Source: Bryobacterales bacterium
GTDB lineage: Bacteria > Acidobacteriota > Terriglobia > Bryobacterales > UBA6623
NCBI GenBank assembly: GCA_028819255.1
Contig: JAPPMB010000113.1
Location: 1 to 61,354, forward strand
Length of the DNA: 61,354 nucleotides
Reading direction: 5' to 3'
In this document: in pieces, positions 9,081 to 18,881 of the stretch
Numbering within the stretch: the first letter of the stretch is position 1
Layout of the letters: every line of letters starts with the position of its first letter
Notes under the pieces: generated by a model
What the model was told of the DNA's origin: nothing
What the model saw: the letters and a program-made list of their open reading frames with translations, nothing else
Databases searched by the model: none
Made by a program: the position numbers and the translations under genes

Positions 9081-10469
9081 ATGCCGAGAGCACTGCTGAT
9101 CCTCGCCTTCTGCCTTCCGTGGACATCGCTGGGGGCCGACCAGCCCAACTTCGTCCTGATCTTTGTCGATGACCTTGGCTACGCCGACATCGGACCGTTC
9201 GGGTCCAAGGTGCACCGTACTCCGCATCTGGACCGAATGGCCTCCGAGGGCCGCAAGCTGACCAGCTTCTATGTGACCGCGAACGTCTGTACGCCTTCCC
9301 GCAGCTCGCTCATGACGGGAAGCTATCCGCGACGAGTGGGCCTGGATGAGAACGAGAAGGGCGGCTGGGTCTTGTTTCCCGGCAACCAGGAGGGGCTGAA
9401 TCCGGACGAGGTCACTATGGCCGAGGTCCTGAAGAGTGCCGGCTACAAGACCGCCTGCGTCGGCAAGTGGCACCTGGGCGACCAGCCCGAGTTCCTTCCG
9501 ACGCGACACGGCTTCGACTACTACTTCGGGATTCCGTATTCGAACGACATGGGCCACGACTCCAGGAGGCAGCCGTACAGGTACCCGCCTCTTCCGCTGC
9601 TGCGCATGGAGGAGGTGATCGAGACGGAGCCGGACCAGCGCTACGTGACTAGGCGCTACACGGAAGAGGCGCTGCAATTCATCGAGCAGAGTCATGACGG
9701 ACCCTTCTTCCTGTACCTCGCCCACACCATGCCCCACTGGCCGCAATACGCTTCGGAAGGGTTCGCCGGCAAGTCGAGGAACGGGAAGTGGGGCGACACG
9801 GTCGAGGAGATCGACTGGTCCACCGGTCAGGTCCTCGCGAAGCTCGAGGAGCTTGGGATCGACGACAGCACCATGGTCGTGTTCACGTCCGACAACGGGG
9901 GAGCGACCCGCCACGGCGCAAGCAACGCTCCGCTCCGCGGAGGCAAGGGAACCACCTGGGAGGGCGGCCACCGCGTGTGTTTCCTGGCGCGCTGGCCCGG
10001 ACGCATCCCGGCCGGAACCTCCACCGACGCGATGGCGGTGTCGTTCGATCTTCTGCCGACCTTTGCGGCCCTGGCGGGTGCGGAGATTCCGGGGGATCGG
10101 GTCGTTGACGGGAAGGACATCGGGAGGATCCTGCTGAGTGACGATCTGGTGCCGACTCCCCACGCGGCGTACTACTACTACTTCATGACGCACCTCAACG
10201 CGGTGCGCAGCGGCCGCTGGAAGCTGCATGTTGCGCGGATGGGCGGCCGCTATCCGGACTACGAGCCGAACCCGGTCCTGGAACTCTACGATCTGGAATC
10301 AGACATCGGAGAGTCGCGTAGCGTCGCCGCAGACCATCCGGAAGTCGTGGAGCGGCTGAAGGCTCTGGCGGAACTGGCCCGGTCCGACCTGGGGGACGGC
10401 AGGCGGGCCGGCGAGAACGTCCGGCCGCCCGGTGTGGCTCGGAACGCCGTCACGCTGACTTCCAACTGA
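9081..10469 (+). CDS. Secreted type I sulfatase
   Basis: Second arylsulfatase of the window, 462 residues. A signal peptide (MPRALLILAFCLPWTSLGA) leads into NFVLIFVDDLGYADIGPFG with the metal-binding aspartates. The formylglycine signature is CTPSRSSLMTGS, with Cys70 as the residue to be modified. GKWHLGD and the DNGG segment are also typical. The ATG at 9081 is chosen because it starts the signal peptide. It differs clearly from the sulfatase at 1508, so the two are not a recent duplication. It follows the glycerate kinase by 142 bases and ends before a strong hairpin. Confidence 0.9.
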   Translation: MPRALLILAFCLPWTSLGADQPNFVLIFVDDLGYADIGPFGSKVHRTPHLDRMASEGRKLTSFYVTANVCTPSRSSLMTGSYPRRVGLDENEKGGWVLFPGNQEGLNPDEVTMAEVLKSAGYKTACVGKWHLGDQPEFLPTRHGFDYYFGIPYSNDMGHDSRRQPYRYPPLPLLRMEEVIETEPDQRYVTRRYTEEALQFIEQSHDGPFFLYLAHTMPHWPQYASEGFAGKSRNGKWGDTVEEIDWSTGQVLAKLEELGIDDSTMVVFTSDNGGATRHGASNAPLRGGKGTTWEGGHRVCFLARWPGRIPAGTSTDAMAVSFDLLPTFAALAGAEIPGDRVVDGKDIGRILLSDDLVPTPHAAYYYYFMTHLNAVRSGRWKLHVARMGGRYPDYEPNPVLELYDLESDIGESRSVAADHPEVVERLKALAELARSDLGDGRRAGENVRPPGVARNAVTLTSN

Positions 10470-10488
10470 CGCTGCCAGCCGCAGCAGG

Positions 10489-10527
10489 GCGCTCCGTCAG
10501 CGCTTCTTGCGGGGGTTGACGGAGCGC
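10489..10527 (+). terminator. Strong hairpin after the sulfatase gene
   Basis: An 11-bp perfect inverted repeat, GCGCTCCGTCA (10489-10499) and TGACGGAGCGC (10517-10527), with a 17-base loop, starts 20 bases after the sulfatase stop. There is no U tract after it, so it could stabilise the mRNA end or act in factor-dependent termination rather than be a classic intrinsic terminator. Confidence 0.5.
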
Positions 10528-11474
10528 GGTCCGCAACTGGAACAGGCCCTCAGGGGGACACCGCGGGTCATGGTGAGATACTACCGTCTCGGAGCAATTC
10601 TAGGGCACACGGGTGGATCGTCTCGAGCCCCTCGTTCGCGGTCGGCATATTGCCGTCCCGGTAACGCGGCCTTGCCAGACGGACGAGAGGGAGGAATCTA
10701 GCAATCCATAGTGACACTATCAATTGGCCGGTCACTCTAAGTTATACTAATCCTAGTCGCAGCAGGAGTGGCGCAAGTGCTTGACAATCAGGAGGTTGCG
10801 TCACAACGCCGTCGATGGCCTGATCTACAATGTCCGGAATTCAGTGTCCCTTCACCCCAGCAGCGAAGCGTGAATTCTGACTCCGCGCTATGAGAGGGGA
10901 TGATGCTGACCTCCCATTGCGATATAATCGCCTTGGCTGGTTGTCCAGAGGAGTAGCGGAGCCCACCCTAATCTCACCGGCCAGTTGTCTAAACAACCGG
11001 GACTGTCTCACACTATCGATTTGAACGTGTGAATACCCACATAGGAATGCGCACTCTGCCTACTTATCCGTTCGACATGTCGAGCGCGGGGACTTTCGCA
11101 CTGTGGCGGAGCGACACCCCCCGACCGAGCCCATTGGATCCATGTCACCATCGTCATTGTCGATTCTTGCCCGGGGTCTGTCTAACGGCGACTGCATCGT
11201 CGTCGCAGTCGATTCGGGGGAGACCTTGGTATGCACGGATCCGATCTGCGCGCAGCTCGTGGATTGGCAAGCGAACAGCGCAGAGCAGTGGCTGGCGGCT
11301 CTTGTGCCCGAGGTCAACGGCGACTCATGTTCCGCAGTCTGCGGGATGTTCGAGGCGGCTAGCCGATCCGAGGACTCCGATCCGAGCGATCCCTTTCCAG
11401 GAAAACAGCTTGGGTCTCGCACAACAAGCCTTAGATCGGCTTGTGAAGTGATTGGTCCACGAAGGGGAGATAGA
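10528..11474. other. Upstream flank of the defence island
   Basis: No gene identified. Base composition becomes more AT-rich from about 10700, marking the left side of the SIR2-HerA island. TATACT (10743-10748) and TATAAT (10923-10928) occur but lack good -35 partners. The SIR2 reading frame is open upstream to a GTG at 11103, with an ATG at 11142; that extra 111-124 residues shows no domain I know. Confidence 0.4.
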
Positions 11475-12878
11475 ATGTCTTGCGAAGTCAGAAAGCCGCC
11501 GTGCGAATACCAACTAATCGGGTTGGATGAAGACGGAACAACCAACGATCTTCTCGCCGGAAAGACCGGAAAGGAGGTCCAACAGCGTCTGCAAGCACTT
11601 ATCTCCGAATGGCTGCGCATGGAAAACCTCGTTGTGCTAACTGGAGCGGGAACCTCCGTTAGCTCAGGTGGCAAGACGATGGACTCTCTCGAGTGTGCAG
11701 TACTTGGCACCTTGAAGCTGTTACCAGATGTGCCGGACAGTATCATCCAGATCATCGACGCACGTCTAGCCCCAGTTCGATCGGATGAAACGTCTACAAA
11801 ATGTGGATTCGAGGACTGGCTCTCCTATATAGTAAGCGGTCATTTCATCGGCTCCATGAAAAACTCACCATTCGTCGGTGTTCAATGGAGGGAAACCACC
11901 GTAGCTCCAACTCAAGTAGAACTATCGTGGTTCGTTGAGTCCATACGAGCTGCGATCTTCGCAGAATGTGCGTTGACATTGCCGGATGCTAACGACTTAG
12001 AAGCGAGTCCCACCAAAATTGCGCCGCATTTAGCGTTTTTGGCAAAGCTGGTAGTGCGGGACAGCAATCTTGGGCGGGCGCATCTGTTCACACTTAACTA
12101 CGACACACTTTTCGAACAGGCCTGTGAACTGCTTGGTATTCAGTATTTTGACGGATATTCTGGTCGGGCTTTTGCACGCTTCGATCCCTCCGTCTACGGA
12201 TTAGATATCTACTATCCAGGCGAGGTGTCAGAGGGTCGAGTCCGGCGCTTCGATAAATTCCTGCATCTTTATAAGCTGCATGGATCGATTCACTGGCAGA
12301 TACATGGCGGCGAGTTACGAGCACGGCATCCGGACTTGAGTAGATTCAATAATTACGGAAATCTAGAACTAACAATGAAGGCAAAACGACTCGCAAACAT
12401 ATCCAAGCATATTAAACCAATCGGGATCTTGCCGACGTCCAACAAGCTAGCTCAGACACTCACAATGCCTTTCGCGCACTTGTTCCGTGCCTTCCAGATT
12501 CGGCTGAGTGTTCCTCAAACGTTTCTTCTCGTGCTGGGTTACGGGTTCGGAGACGACCATGTCACTCAGATCCTTGAGTCGGCACTTATGAATCCTTCAC
12601 TTGTAATGTTGGTAGTTGAACCTGATCCTACGAGTGCGACGATCGCACGTGTGCGACAATACAGAGACCTTGGAAAGCGTGTCTTCGTCTTAACATCATT
12701 GAAAGCTATCCATAAGAGCAAACCTTTTCGGGTTGCGACATTTGACGATTTTACTCACTCCGTAATGCCAGACATCCAATGGTTGGACGATCTGTTGCGT
12801 CTACGTCGGTTTGAGAAACAGATACAAGCTTCTAATGGCTCCCCGCTTGGAGCGGAGAGCAAGGATCTGATGGAGTGA
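11475..12878 (+). CDS. SIR2-domain NADase of a SIR2-HerA antiphage system
   Basis: 467 residues from the ATG at 11475, which has a good ribosome site (AAGGGGAG, about 6 bases ahead). The SIR2 NAD-binding motif VLTGAGTSV (residues 54-62), the LNYDTLFE motif (Asn208) and the KLHGSIHW motif with catalytic-type His269 identify a SIR2_2-like fold. In known antiphage SIR2-HerA pairs the SIR2 subunit depletes NAD when activated, in a complex with the HerA ATPase. It overlaps the HerA-like gene by four bases (GTGA). GC content is visibly lower than in flanking genes, suggesting horizontal transfer. The frame extends upstream to 11103, so a longer N-terminus of up to 591 residues is possible. Confidence 0.85.
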   Translation: MSCEVRKPPCEYQLIGLDEDGTTNDLLAGKTGKEVQQRLQALISEWLRMENLVVLTGAGTSVSSGGKTMDSLECAVLGTLKLLPDVPDSIIQIIDARLAPVRSDETSTKCGFEDWLSYIVSGHFIGSMKNSPFVGVQWRETTVAPTQVELSWFVESIRAAIFAECALTLPDANDLEASPTKIAPHLAFLAKLVVRDSNLGRAHLFTLNYDTLFEQACELLGIQYFDGYSGRAFARFDPSVYGLDIYYPGEVSEGRVRRFDKFLHLYKLHGSIHWQIHGGELRARHPDLSRFNNYGNLELTMKAKRLANISKHIKPIGILPTSNKLAQTLTMPFAHLFRAFQIRLSVPQTFLLVLGYGFGDDHVTQILESALMNPSLVMLVVEPDPTSATIARVRQYRDLGKRVFVLTSLKAIHKSKPFRVATFDDFTHSVMPDIQWLDDLLRLRRFEKQIQASNGSPLGAESKDLME

Positions 12879-14977
12879 CTGCTGTGGATAATCCACGCAT
12901 TATCGGCCATATCGTGGCCATCCACGGATTTAGACTCAAGGTTGAACTATTGCCAGAAACTCGGTCAGCACTACGGGCCACATTAGACGGTGTCCAAGTG
13001 GCTGTGGCGATCAACGCGTACCTCAGTTTCTCAATTGGAGCAGGTCAGATTGTTGTTGGAATCATTACCGATCTTGAGGCACGTGAGAGCTATGACCCGT
13101 CGACAGGTGATGAACTGAACCTCGAATTGATGAAGCCGCGACGGGTCGCCATTGTTCAGTTACTTGGCACTGTGTATGAGGGAGTCTTCAACCCCGGAAT
13201 CACAATCCTACCGACCCTAGACGCTGCGGCGGAGATCGGCTCGCCAGAAATCTTGAGAATAATTTTCGAATCGCCGCCACGGCGAAACAAGCCAGAGAAT
13301 TATGACGGCAGTGATTTCGATTATGAGCTGCAAATCGGTTTCCCGACCGGGCAGTCCACAGCGAAAGTCCATGCATCGTACAACGATCTTTTTTCGAGAC
13401 CTTTAGCGATAGTCGGCAACACAGGATCGGGAAAATCGTTCACAGTTGCGAGTGTGGTGCAGAAAGCTATGAAGGCTTTGAAGAGGAAGGACAGAGAGCC
13501 TCACATCTTTGTGCTGGATATCAACGGAGAATATGGAAGGGCATTTTTGCCTAAGTATGGCACTTATCAAAGAATCTCGGATCGGATTTATCTGAACGGG
13601 AAAGAGTTCGGAATCCCAGTTTGGTTCTTAAATGCTGAAGAGATCTGTTCTTGGTTGAGTGCGGCTGAGCAAACTCAAGAGCCAGTTCTCAAGGATTGGT
13701 GGGCGATTGCGAAAGGAGGCGTAGCATCAAGCGCAGCGTCAGTTAGCAGTTTTCAGAACGCAATCAGTTCCATTGATCAGCTCTTAGCTGATTTACCAGG
13801 CTTAAAGCGCAAGAGTGCAGGTTCCTACTGCGATGCGGTAGTTGGTCATTTGGAGAGATCACATATCGATGTGTCGGCATTTAAGAAGCTATTCGAAGAG
13901 CACAGATTGCAGAACCAGTACAACACTGAAGTTGTGGCTAATCAATCGGAGATATTCAACGCCGCGGAAAGTCTTAGATCGGTAATCAAGGCACGCATAT
14001 CGACGACTAGAACAGACGATGAGCAGCGCATTCGTACGGCGGACTCACCGCTATTCATTTCTCGTGCGGCTTTGAGCGATCCATCGCTGATTAATCGTGC
14101 TGTGTCCAAGGAAGACACCTTTAGGGTGGAAGCGCACTTAACCACTCTCAAGCTGCGACTCAAGACACGACTTGATGATCGCCGCTGGCACACTTTCCTG
14201 AATTATGAAGATCCTGAGATAAATGTAAGCGATGTAGAGCGCTGGCTTGGGCGGTTCGGTCTCGGTTCCAAATCCGGCCCCAATGTGTCAATAGTGGACC
14301 TGTCCATGTTGAGCAATGAAGTTCTTCCCTATGCCTGTTCTGTCGTCGGAAGGATGCTTCTCGATGTTCGCGAACGCCTTCCAGCCAGCGAGCGCTACAA
14401 GCATCCTTGGGTTCTGGTTTTAGAGGAAGCACACAACTATGCCCGTCCCGCTTGGGCCAACGAGGAGCGAGGACAAAGGCTGGCACGTATGACATTCGAG
14501 CGCGTAGCGAAGGAAGGCCGGAAATTCGGTCTATCGTTGGTCATCGCCAGTCAACGGCCTAGCGAGATAAGTCCGACAATTATCAGTCAATGCGCTAATT
14601 TTATCAGTCATCGCCTACAGAATCCGGACGATATTGACCATTTTCGTCGTATCATTCCGATACAGGCACGCCGCCTTTTGGATCAAGTCACGATCCTCGC
14701 ATCAGGTGAGGCGATCGTGTTCGGCAGCGCTTTTCATATCCCAGCCCGTGTGCAATTTGATCGGCCAGACCCAGGACCTTTCAGCCAAACGGCAGCTCCG
14801 TACTACGAGTGGAGCAAGGACAAGGATCCATTCCCCCTAGCGAAGGCTGTGCAAGGGTGGACACCGGCGCTATCGGCATTACCCTCTACAGAAGCTGGAG
14901 AAGGTTGTGGGCTTGGAGATCACGAGGTGTCGGCTAATAGGACGGTCGGCGATCTCGATGATGAGATTCCGTTCTGA
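12875..14977 (+). CDS. HerA-family ATPase partner of SIR2
   Basis: 700 residues. An N-terminal HAS-barrel-like region (about 1-140) precedes the FtsK/HerA ATPase core. Walker A is GNTGSGKS (181-188); Walker B is WVLVLEEAHNYARP with the acidic pair at about 517-518; SLVIASQRPSEISPTIISQC is the sensor/arginine-finger region typical of HerA. HerA proteins form hexameric DNA-translocating rings; in defence pairs the ring holds and activates the SIR2 effector. The GTG start overlaps the SIR2 stop. The shared low GC and coupling with SIR2 mark both as one transferred module. Confidence 0.87.
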   Translation: MTAVDNPRIIGHIVAIHGFRLKVELLPETRSALRATLDGVQVAVAINAYLSFSIGAGQIVVGIITDLEARESYDPSTGDELNLELMKPRRVAIVQLLGTVYEGVFNPGITILPTLDAAAEIGSPEILRIIFESPPRRNKPENYDGSDFDYELQIGFPTGQSTAKVHASYNDLFSRPLAIVGNTGSGKSFTVASVVQKAMKALKRKDREPHIFVLDINGEYGRAFLPKYGTYQRISDRIYLNGKEFGIPVWFLNAEEICSWLSAAEQTQEPVLKDWWAIAKGGVASSAASVSSFQNAISSIDQLLADLPGLKRKSAGSYCDAVVGHLERSHIDVSAFKKLFEEHRLQNQYNTEVVANQSEIFNAAESLRSVIKARISTTRTDDEQRIRTADSPLFISRAALSDPSLINRAVSKEDTFRVEAHLTTLKLRLKTRLDDRRWHTFLNYEDPEINVSDVERWLGRFGLGSKSGPNVSIVDLSMLSNEVLPYACSVVGRMLLDVRERLPASERYKHPWVLVLEEAHNYARPAWANEERGQRLARMTFERVAKEGRKFGLSLVIASQRPSEISPTIISQCANFISHRLQNPDDIDHFRRIIPIQARRLLDQVTILASGEAIVFGSAFHIPARVQFDRPDPGPFSQTAAPYYEWSKDKDPFPLAKAVQGWTPALSALPSTEAGEGCGLGDHEVSANRTVGDLDDEIPF

Positions 14978-15096
14978 GTGAAGTGGTTGGGTCTTTGAAG
15001 TCCAAGTATCGTAGATGAGGCGATCAACGATGTCGTTAGGCAACCTCGTGATTATCAATCACTTGTGCATTGTTTGGCTACCGAGTGACGATTCGG

Positions 15097-15708
15097 TTAG
15101 CGACCTAGGTGTTTGGGCGCATTCGGCGTTGGTTCTACAGGTTTCCGGGGCGGTGACCGTTGCGCGTTGCTGGCCCACGCCCGGTTGTGCCGCCGCAGTT
15201 CCGCATGCCGCTTGTTGCGCTTCAAGCGCGACGGTCCGGCGCATGGCTGACTGTCCAGCTGGGCCAAAGCCTGCGGCAACTGTTGCCGCGTGCCGCACAG
15301 GATCCGCACGTAGTCCGGATGCCGGAGGTTGACGGTCAGAGCGACCTGGGCCGGCTGGTGCTTCAGGTCGCGGCCCAGATGGGCGTGGCCTACACGGCAT
15401 GGCAGGTGCTGCTTGTCGGCGTTGAAGAACTGTTCGATCACATTGTTGCTGGCTTCGACCACTTGCACCGTGCGGCGTGCCTCGTGGGCCAAGGGATGGC
15501 TGGTGAGTCCGTCACCGTAGGGGGCCGGATAGCGAAGCACGATGTGCTCGGGCTCGAAGCCGCCGCACGTACCGGAGGACCCTGGTTGGAACGGCTGGAG
15601 CAGTTGGTCGTGGTAGCGCTGGACGTCTGTTGAATCGCGGTCATTCTCGGCATGGATTTCGCGGATTGTTTGAGTCTGGCGGAGGGAATTGGGAATCCCC
15701 CAACACAA
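15097..15708 (-). pseudogene. Probable transposase C-terminal fragment
   Basis: The minus-strand frame contains a block that I recognise from transposase-like proteins: VQVVEASNNVIEQFF, then GRDLKHQPAQVALTVN, then LRHPDYVRILCG and LPQALAQLD. The beginning of the frame (upstream of about 15560) lacks the expected catalytic portion and the region following the block is low-complexity, so this is most likely a fragment. The IS family is not assigned. Its position just after the HerA gene suggests that mobile DNA accompanied the defence island. Confidence 0.45.
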
Positions 15709-15969
15709 TTAATGGCGGAATGTGAAATAACCCACGATCACAACATGTGGGGGTCGGTGGGGCGAATTGCATAGCCCTGTCTAGGAACCTCCAGCAATGC
15801 GCAAGACGGGCCAATTCCGCCAAGAGGTGGTGAATCTAGGCATGGACTCGGGCCTTGGGAGGCCGCAGGTCGGGCGCCGGGGATTCCTGGCTTCGAGGGA
15901 CCGGCTTGGGCGTGTCTTCGCCTTGCGGATCCCGCGGGGGTTGCGGGTCGCAGGACTCCCGAGGAACTG

Positions 15970-18423
15970 CTACTCGTAGTTGACGAAGAACGGGGAGGTC
16001 CAGGCGATCTCGGGTTCCCCGCCCGGGTCTTCGGGATCGCGCTGGAAGACTCTCACGTAGTAGTAGGACTCCCCTGGCTCCGCCTCAGCGTCTCTGTAGG
16101 TGAGCGATCCCTTCCTCCCTCCCGGCTTCTGGGTGAACACATACTCCCCGTCCTTGACCACGTCGATCCTCAGGATCTCGTCCTGGGCCTCGACCTCGAC
16201 GAGGATCTCGGGAGGCGACGAGACGCTGGCCGAGAGTTCCTCGCCCACCATGTGCCCGTCGGCCGTGGCCTTGACGTAGATCTCGTCGCTTGCCGCAAAT
16301 GTCCTCCTTGCGAGCATTGCGTCGAACAGTGACTCCCTTGTGGCGTCCTCGGCCCAGATCGCCGCCCAGGAGTTGTGTGTGGATCCGTGGTCGCTGAATG
16401 AGACGAAGCCGTAGCGATGGCCCTTGTTCAGGGCGTCCTGTGCGAAGTGCCCCGCCTCGTCCACCTGCGTGCCCCCTCGCTTCTCGCCATCCGCTGCCCG
16501 CCAGCGCTCGTAGCTGCCTCGGGCGCCCTGGTAGATCTCGAGCAGGCAGTCGATCGGATCGGGTTCCCAGTTCCAGTCGGCGAGCGGTCCGGCGGCAAAC
16601 GTGTGCGGCACGACGACCATCTTCTGCCCGTCCTGGCTCAGGACGTTCTCCCGCATCCACTTCCACATCACGGGAGGCGTGTTGTCCGGCGCCTCAAGCC
16701 CCTTCTCCCGGTCAATCGGCCTCAGGGGGCCGCCGCGCCGCAGATAGAGAACGTTGCGGTGTCCGCCGGGCCGCGACATGGAGTGCTCATAGCTGTAGAT
16801 CCCCCAGAACTTCGGTGCGTGGGTGTACACGTCGACCATCTTCTGCGCATACCACCACTGGTAGTCGCGGAGCGAGTCGGGCCACCTTCCGCCGAGCACC
16901 TCGTTGTGGTCACTCGGTCCAACGAAGTCCATCCTTGCCGCGTCCAGCGCGAAGCGGTAGGTATCCTCGATCGATCCGTCGACCGCGCTGTGCCCGCGCA
17001 CGTCCGTGTGGCGGTGGCAGTCGCCCAGCAGCAGGGAGTAGGTCTTGCCGTCCGCGGTCATCTGGACTTTGGTCCTGTGCTCGAAACCCGGCTGCGGAAC
17101 CGGCACTTCCACCTCCGAGAGAGTCCCCTCGAACGGTTCCGCCTGCTCAAGCGACGCCAGGAAGACGTTGTAGTGCAAGGCGTGCATCTGGGTCGTCGGG
17201 AGATTCTCCGGCGAACGCAGGTCGCTCGCGAACGCCAAGTGAACCGTGCCGTCCGGCGCCGTCGCGACGGCGGTCCGCTGCGTGTTTCGCCCGGAGCTGT
17301 TCGTCATCATCACGGGTGTCGTCCAGCCATCCTCCCCAAGGCGGGTCGCATATACGTGGTACATCTCGTGAGGCTTCAGGATCGTCCAGTGCCGAAACAC
17401 GACCCAAGCGGACCCTGCGCCGTCGAACGCGATCGCCGGGAGTTCGGCAAACCGGCCCATCCGGCCGGTGAGAATCTCGCTGATGGCGGCGTCGGGCTCG
17501 AAGACACGGCCGTTCGCGTAGACCCGCAGTCCCAGGCCCCGGCGAGCGTGAAGCCCTTCGCTGTCCTCTGCGGCGCTTGAAGTCGAGAAGTCCTTGCCCC
17601 AGTTCTTGAGCGCGGTGTCGTAGGCGATCCAGACGCGGTCGCTCGAATCGACTGCAACATGGGAATGGAATTCCGCGCCGCGCCCCGATGTGACAGCGAT
17701 TGGCTCTCCCGCTTCGTCCCCGTCAAACGAGGCGAGCCACACGTCATAGTTTCCGGCGTGGTAGCCGTCCCAGGAGATCCAGGCCGTTGCGGTGCTGTCC
17801 AGGGCGACGGCCGGCTCCCAGTCGTTCGCATCCGATCGGGAAATCCGCACCTCCCGGCCCCATCCTGCCGCCGTTCGGCGCCGAGCGTAGATCTCGCCCT
17901 GCAGGTCCCGGAACGACTGCCACACGACTGTGATGTTGCCCTCACCGTCGGCTGCCGCCTTGGCGTGGAAATCGCTGTGCTCGGCAGACGCGATCTCTTC
18001 GACGGATCCCGCTTGGCCGTTGTTGCCGATCATCGCCCCGAACAGGTCGAAGCTCCCTCCGCTGCCGCCCGACCAGAAGGCCATCGCCCCGCCGGGAACC
18101 GCAACGATCGCTGGCAGATAGTGGTCCCAGTTGCCATCGTCGATGCTCACGGGATCGCCCCATGTGCCGGCCGGGTCGCGACGGCGAACCACCACAGTGT
18201 CCGCAGAGTCTCCGTCCCATTCCACATATGCCGTCCAGAGGCTGCCGTCGCCGGCGGCGGCGAGTGCGGGCCAGTCCGAGGTGCGGTCGGCGGGTGAGAC
18301 TCGCTCCGATGGGATCTCGCCGGCGATCTCCGCTGGTGGCAGTTCAGCCGGCGAGACCGGTGGCGGGGTCTCGCCGCAGGAGAGCATCAAGACACATGGA
18401 ACGACTAGGAGTGGAGGGCGCAC
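15970..18423 (-). CDS. Lipoprotein with beta-propeller-like domain and PHP/DUF3604-like domain
   Basis: 817 residues. The GTG start at 18423 gives a signal peptide ending LMLSC, a good lipobox. Residues about 45-440 contain repeats of the form WPALAAAGDGSLWTAYV and WEPAVALDSTATAWISW, which look like a sialidase/BNR-type beta-propeller. The second half has a metal-binding hydrolase pattern, GDCHRHTD near residue 468 and GPSDHNE, plus VVPHTF and SFSDHGSTHNSW, as in DUF3604/PHP proteins. A surface-attached hydrolase of the PHP fold is likely; the substrate is unknown. It is a single transcription unit with no close neighbours. Confidence 0.7.
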   Translation of the reverse strand: MRPPLLVVPCVLMLSCGETPPPVSPAELPPAEIAGEIPSERVSPADRTSDWPALAAAGDGSLWTAYVEWDGDSADTVVVRRRDPAGTWGDPVSIDDGNWDHYLPAIVAVPGGAMAFWSGGSGGSFDLFGAMIGNNGQAGSVEEIASAEHSDFHAKAAADGEGNITVVWQSFRDLQGEIYARRRTAAGWGREVRISRSDANDWEPAVALDSTATAWISWDGYHAGNYDVWLASFDGDEAGEPIAVTSGRGAEFHSHVAVDSSDRVWIAYDTALKNWGKDFSTSSAAEDSEGLHARRGLGLRVYANGRVFEPDAAISEILTGRMGRFAELPAIAFDGAGSAWVVFRHWTILKPHEMYHVYATRLGEDGWTTPVMMTNSSGRNTQRTAVATAPDGTVHLAFASDLRSPENLPTTQMHALHYNVFLASLEQAEPFEGTLSEVEVPVPQPGFEHRTKVQMTADGKTYSLLLGDCHRHTDVRGHSAVDGSIEDTYRFALDAARMDFVGPSDHNEVLGGRWPDSLRDYQWWYAQKMVDVYTHAPKFWGIYSYEHSMSRPGGHRNVLYLRRGGPLRPIDREKGLEAPDNTPPVMWKWMRENVLSQDGQKMVVVPHTFAAGPLADWNWEPDPIDCLLEIYQGARGSYERWRAADGEKRGGTQVDEAGHFAQDALNKGHRYGFVSFSDHGSTHNSWAAIWAEDATRESLFDAMLARRTFAASDEIYVKATADGHMVGEELSASVSSPPEILVEVEAQDEILRIDVVKDGEYVFTQKPGGRKGSLTYRDAEAEPGESYYYVRVFQRDPEDPGGEPEIAWTSPFFVNYE

Positions 18424-18596
18424 GGAGCACCGATTATAGGCTCAGGACGCACCTTCCCGGCAGCCGTGCCGGCCGTGTGCACAATCTCTCAAAGGGGATT
18501 ATTGGACACCGAGGAGGCTGGCGTCGGCGCAGGCTAGGCCTGCGGCTCCATCTCGACTAGGCCGCGACGCTCTTGGCCCGTCGACGCCGAACACTG

Positions 18597-18881
18597 TCAC
18601 GCGATGTGGAGACGAAGGCCCAGCGCGCGCGTGATCCGCACGACGGTTGCGAAGGTCGGATTGCCGCCCGCAGACAACGCCTTGTAGAGACCCTCGCGGC
18701 TCATGCCGGCCTTGCGCGCGAGACCGGCCATGTTCCCGGAACGTGCCACGTCGTTCAGAGCGGCGCGGATCAGGCTGCCGTCACCAGGATCCTCGTCGGC
18801 GCATGCCTGCAAGTAGAGCCGTGCGTCATCGAGCGTCCGCAGGTGTTCGGCGGCGTCCCATTTGCTGAATCTTTCGGTCAA
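18597..18881 (-). CDS. HigA-type addiction module antidote
   Basis: 94-residue antitoxin of the group beginning TERFSKWDAAEHLRT, with an XRE-like helix-turn-helix (MAGLARKAGMSREGLYKALS) and the typical ending NPTFATVVRITRALGLRLHI. The TTG start is chosen because a good ribosome site (GGAGG) lies five bases ahead and because the stop of the upstream toxin frame overlaps it (TTGA). Only the tail of that toxin remains, so this antidote is an orphan. Confidence 0.82.
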   Translation of the reverse strand: MTERFSKWDAAEHLRTLDDARLYLQACADEDPGDGSLIRAALNDVARSGNMAGLARKAGMSREGLYKALSAGGNPTFATVVRITRALGLRLHIA

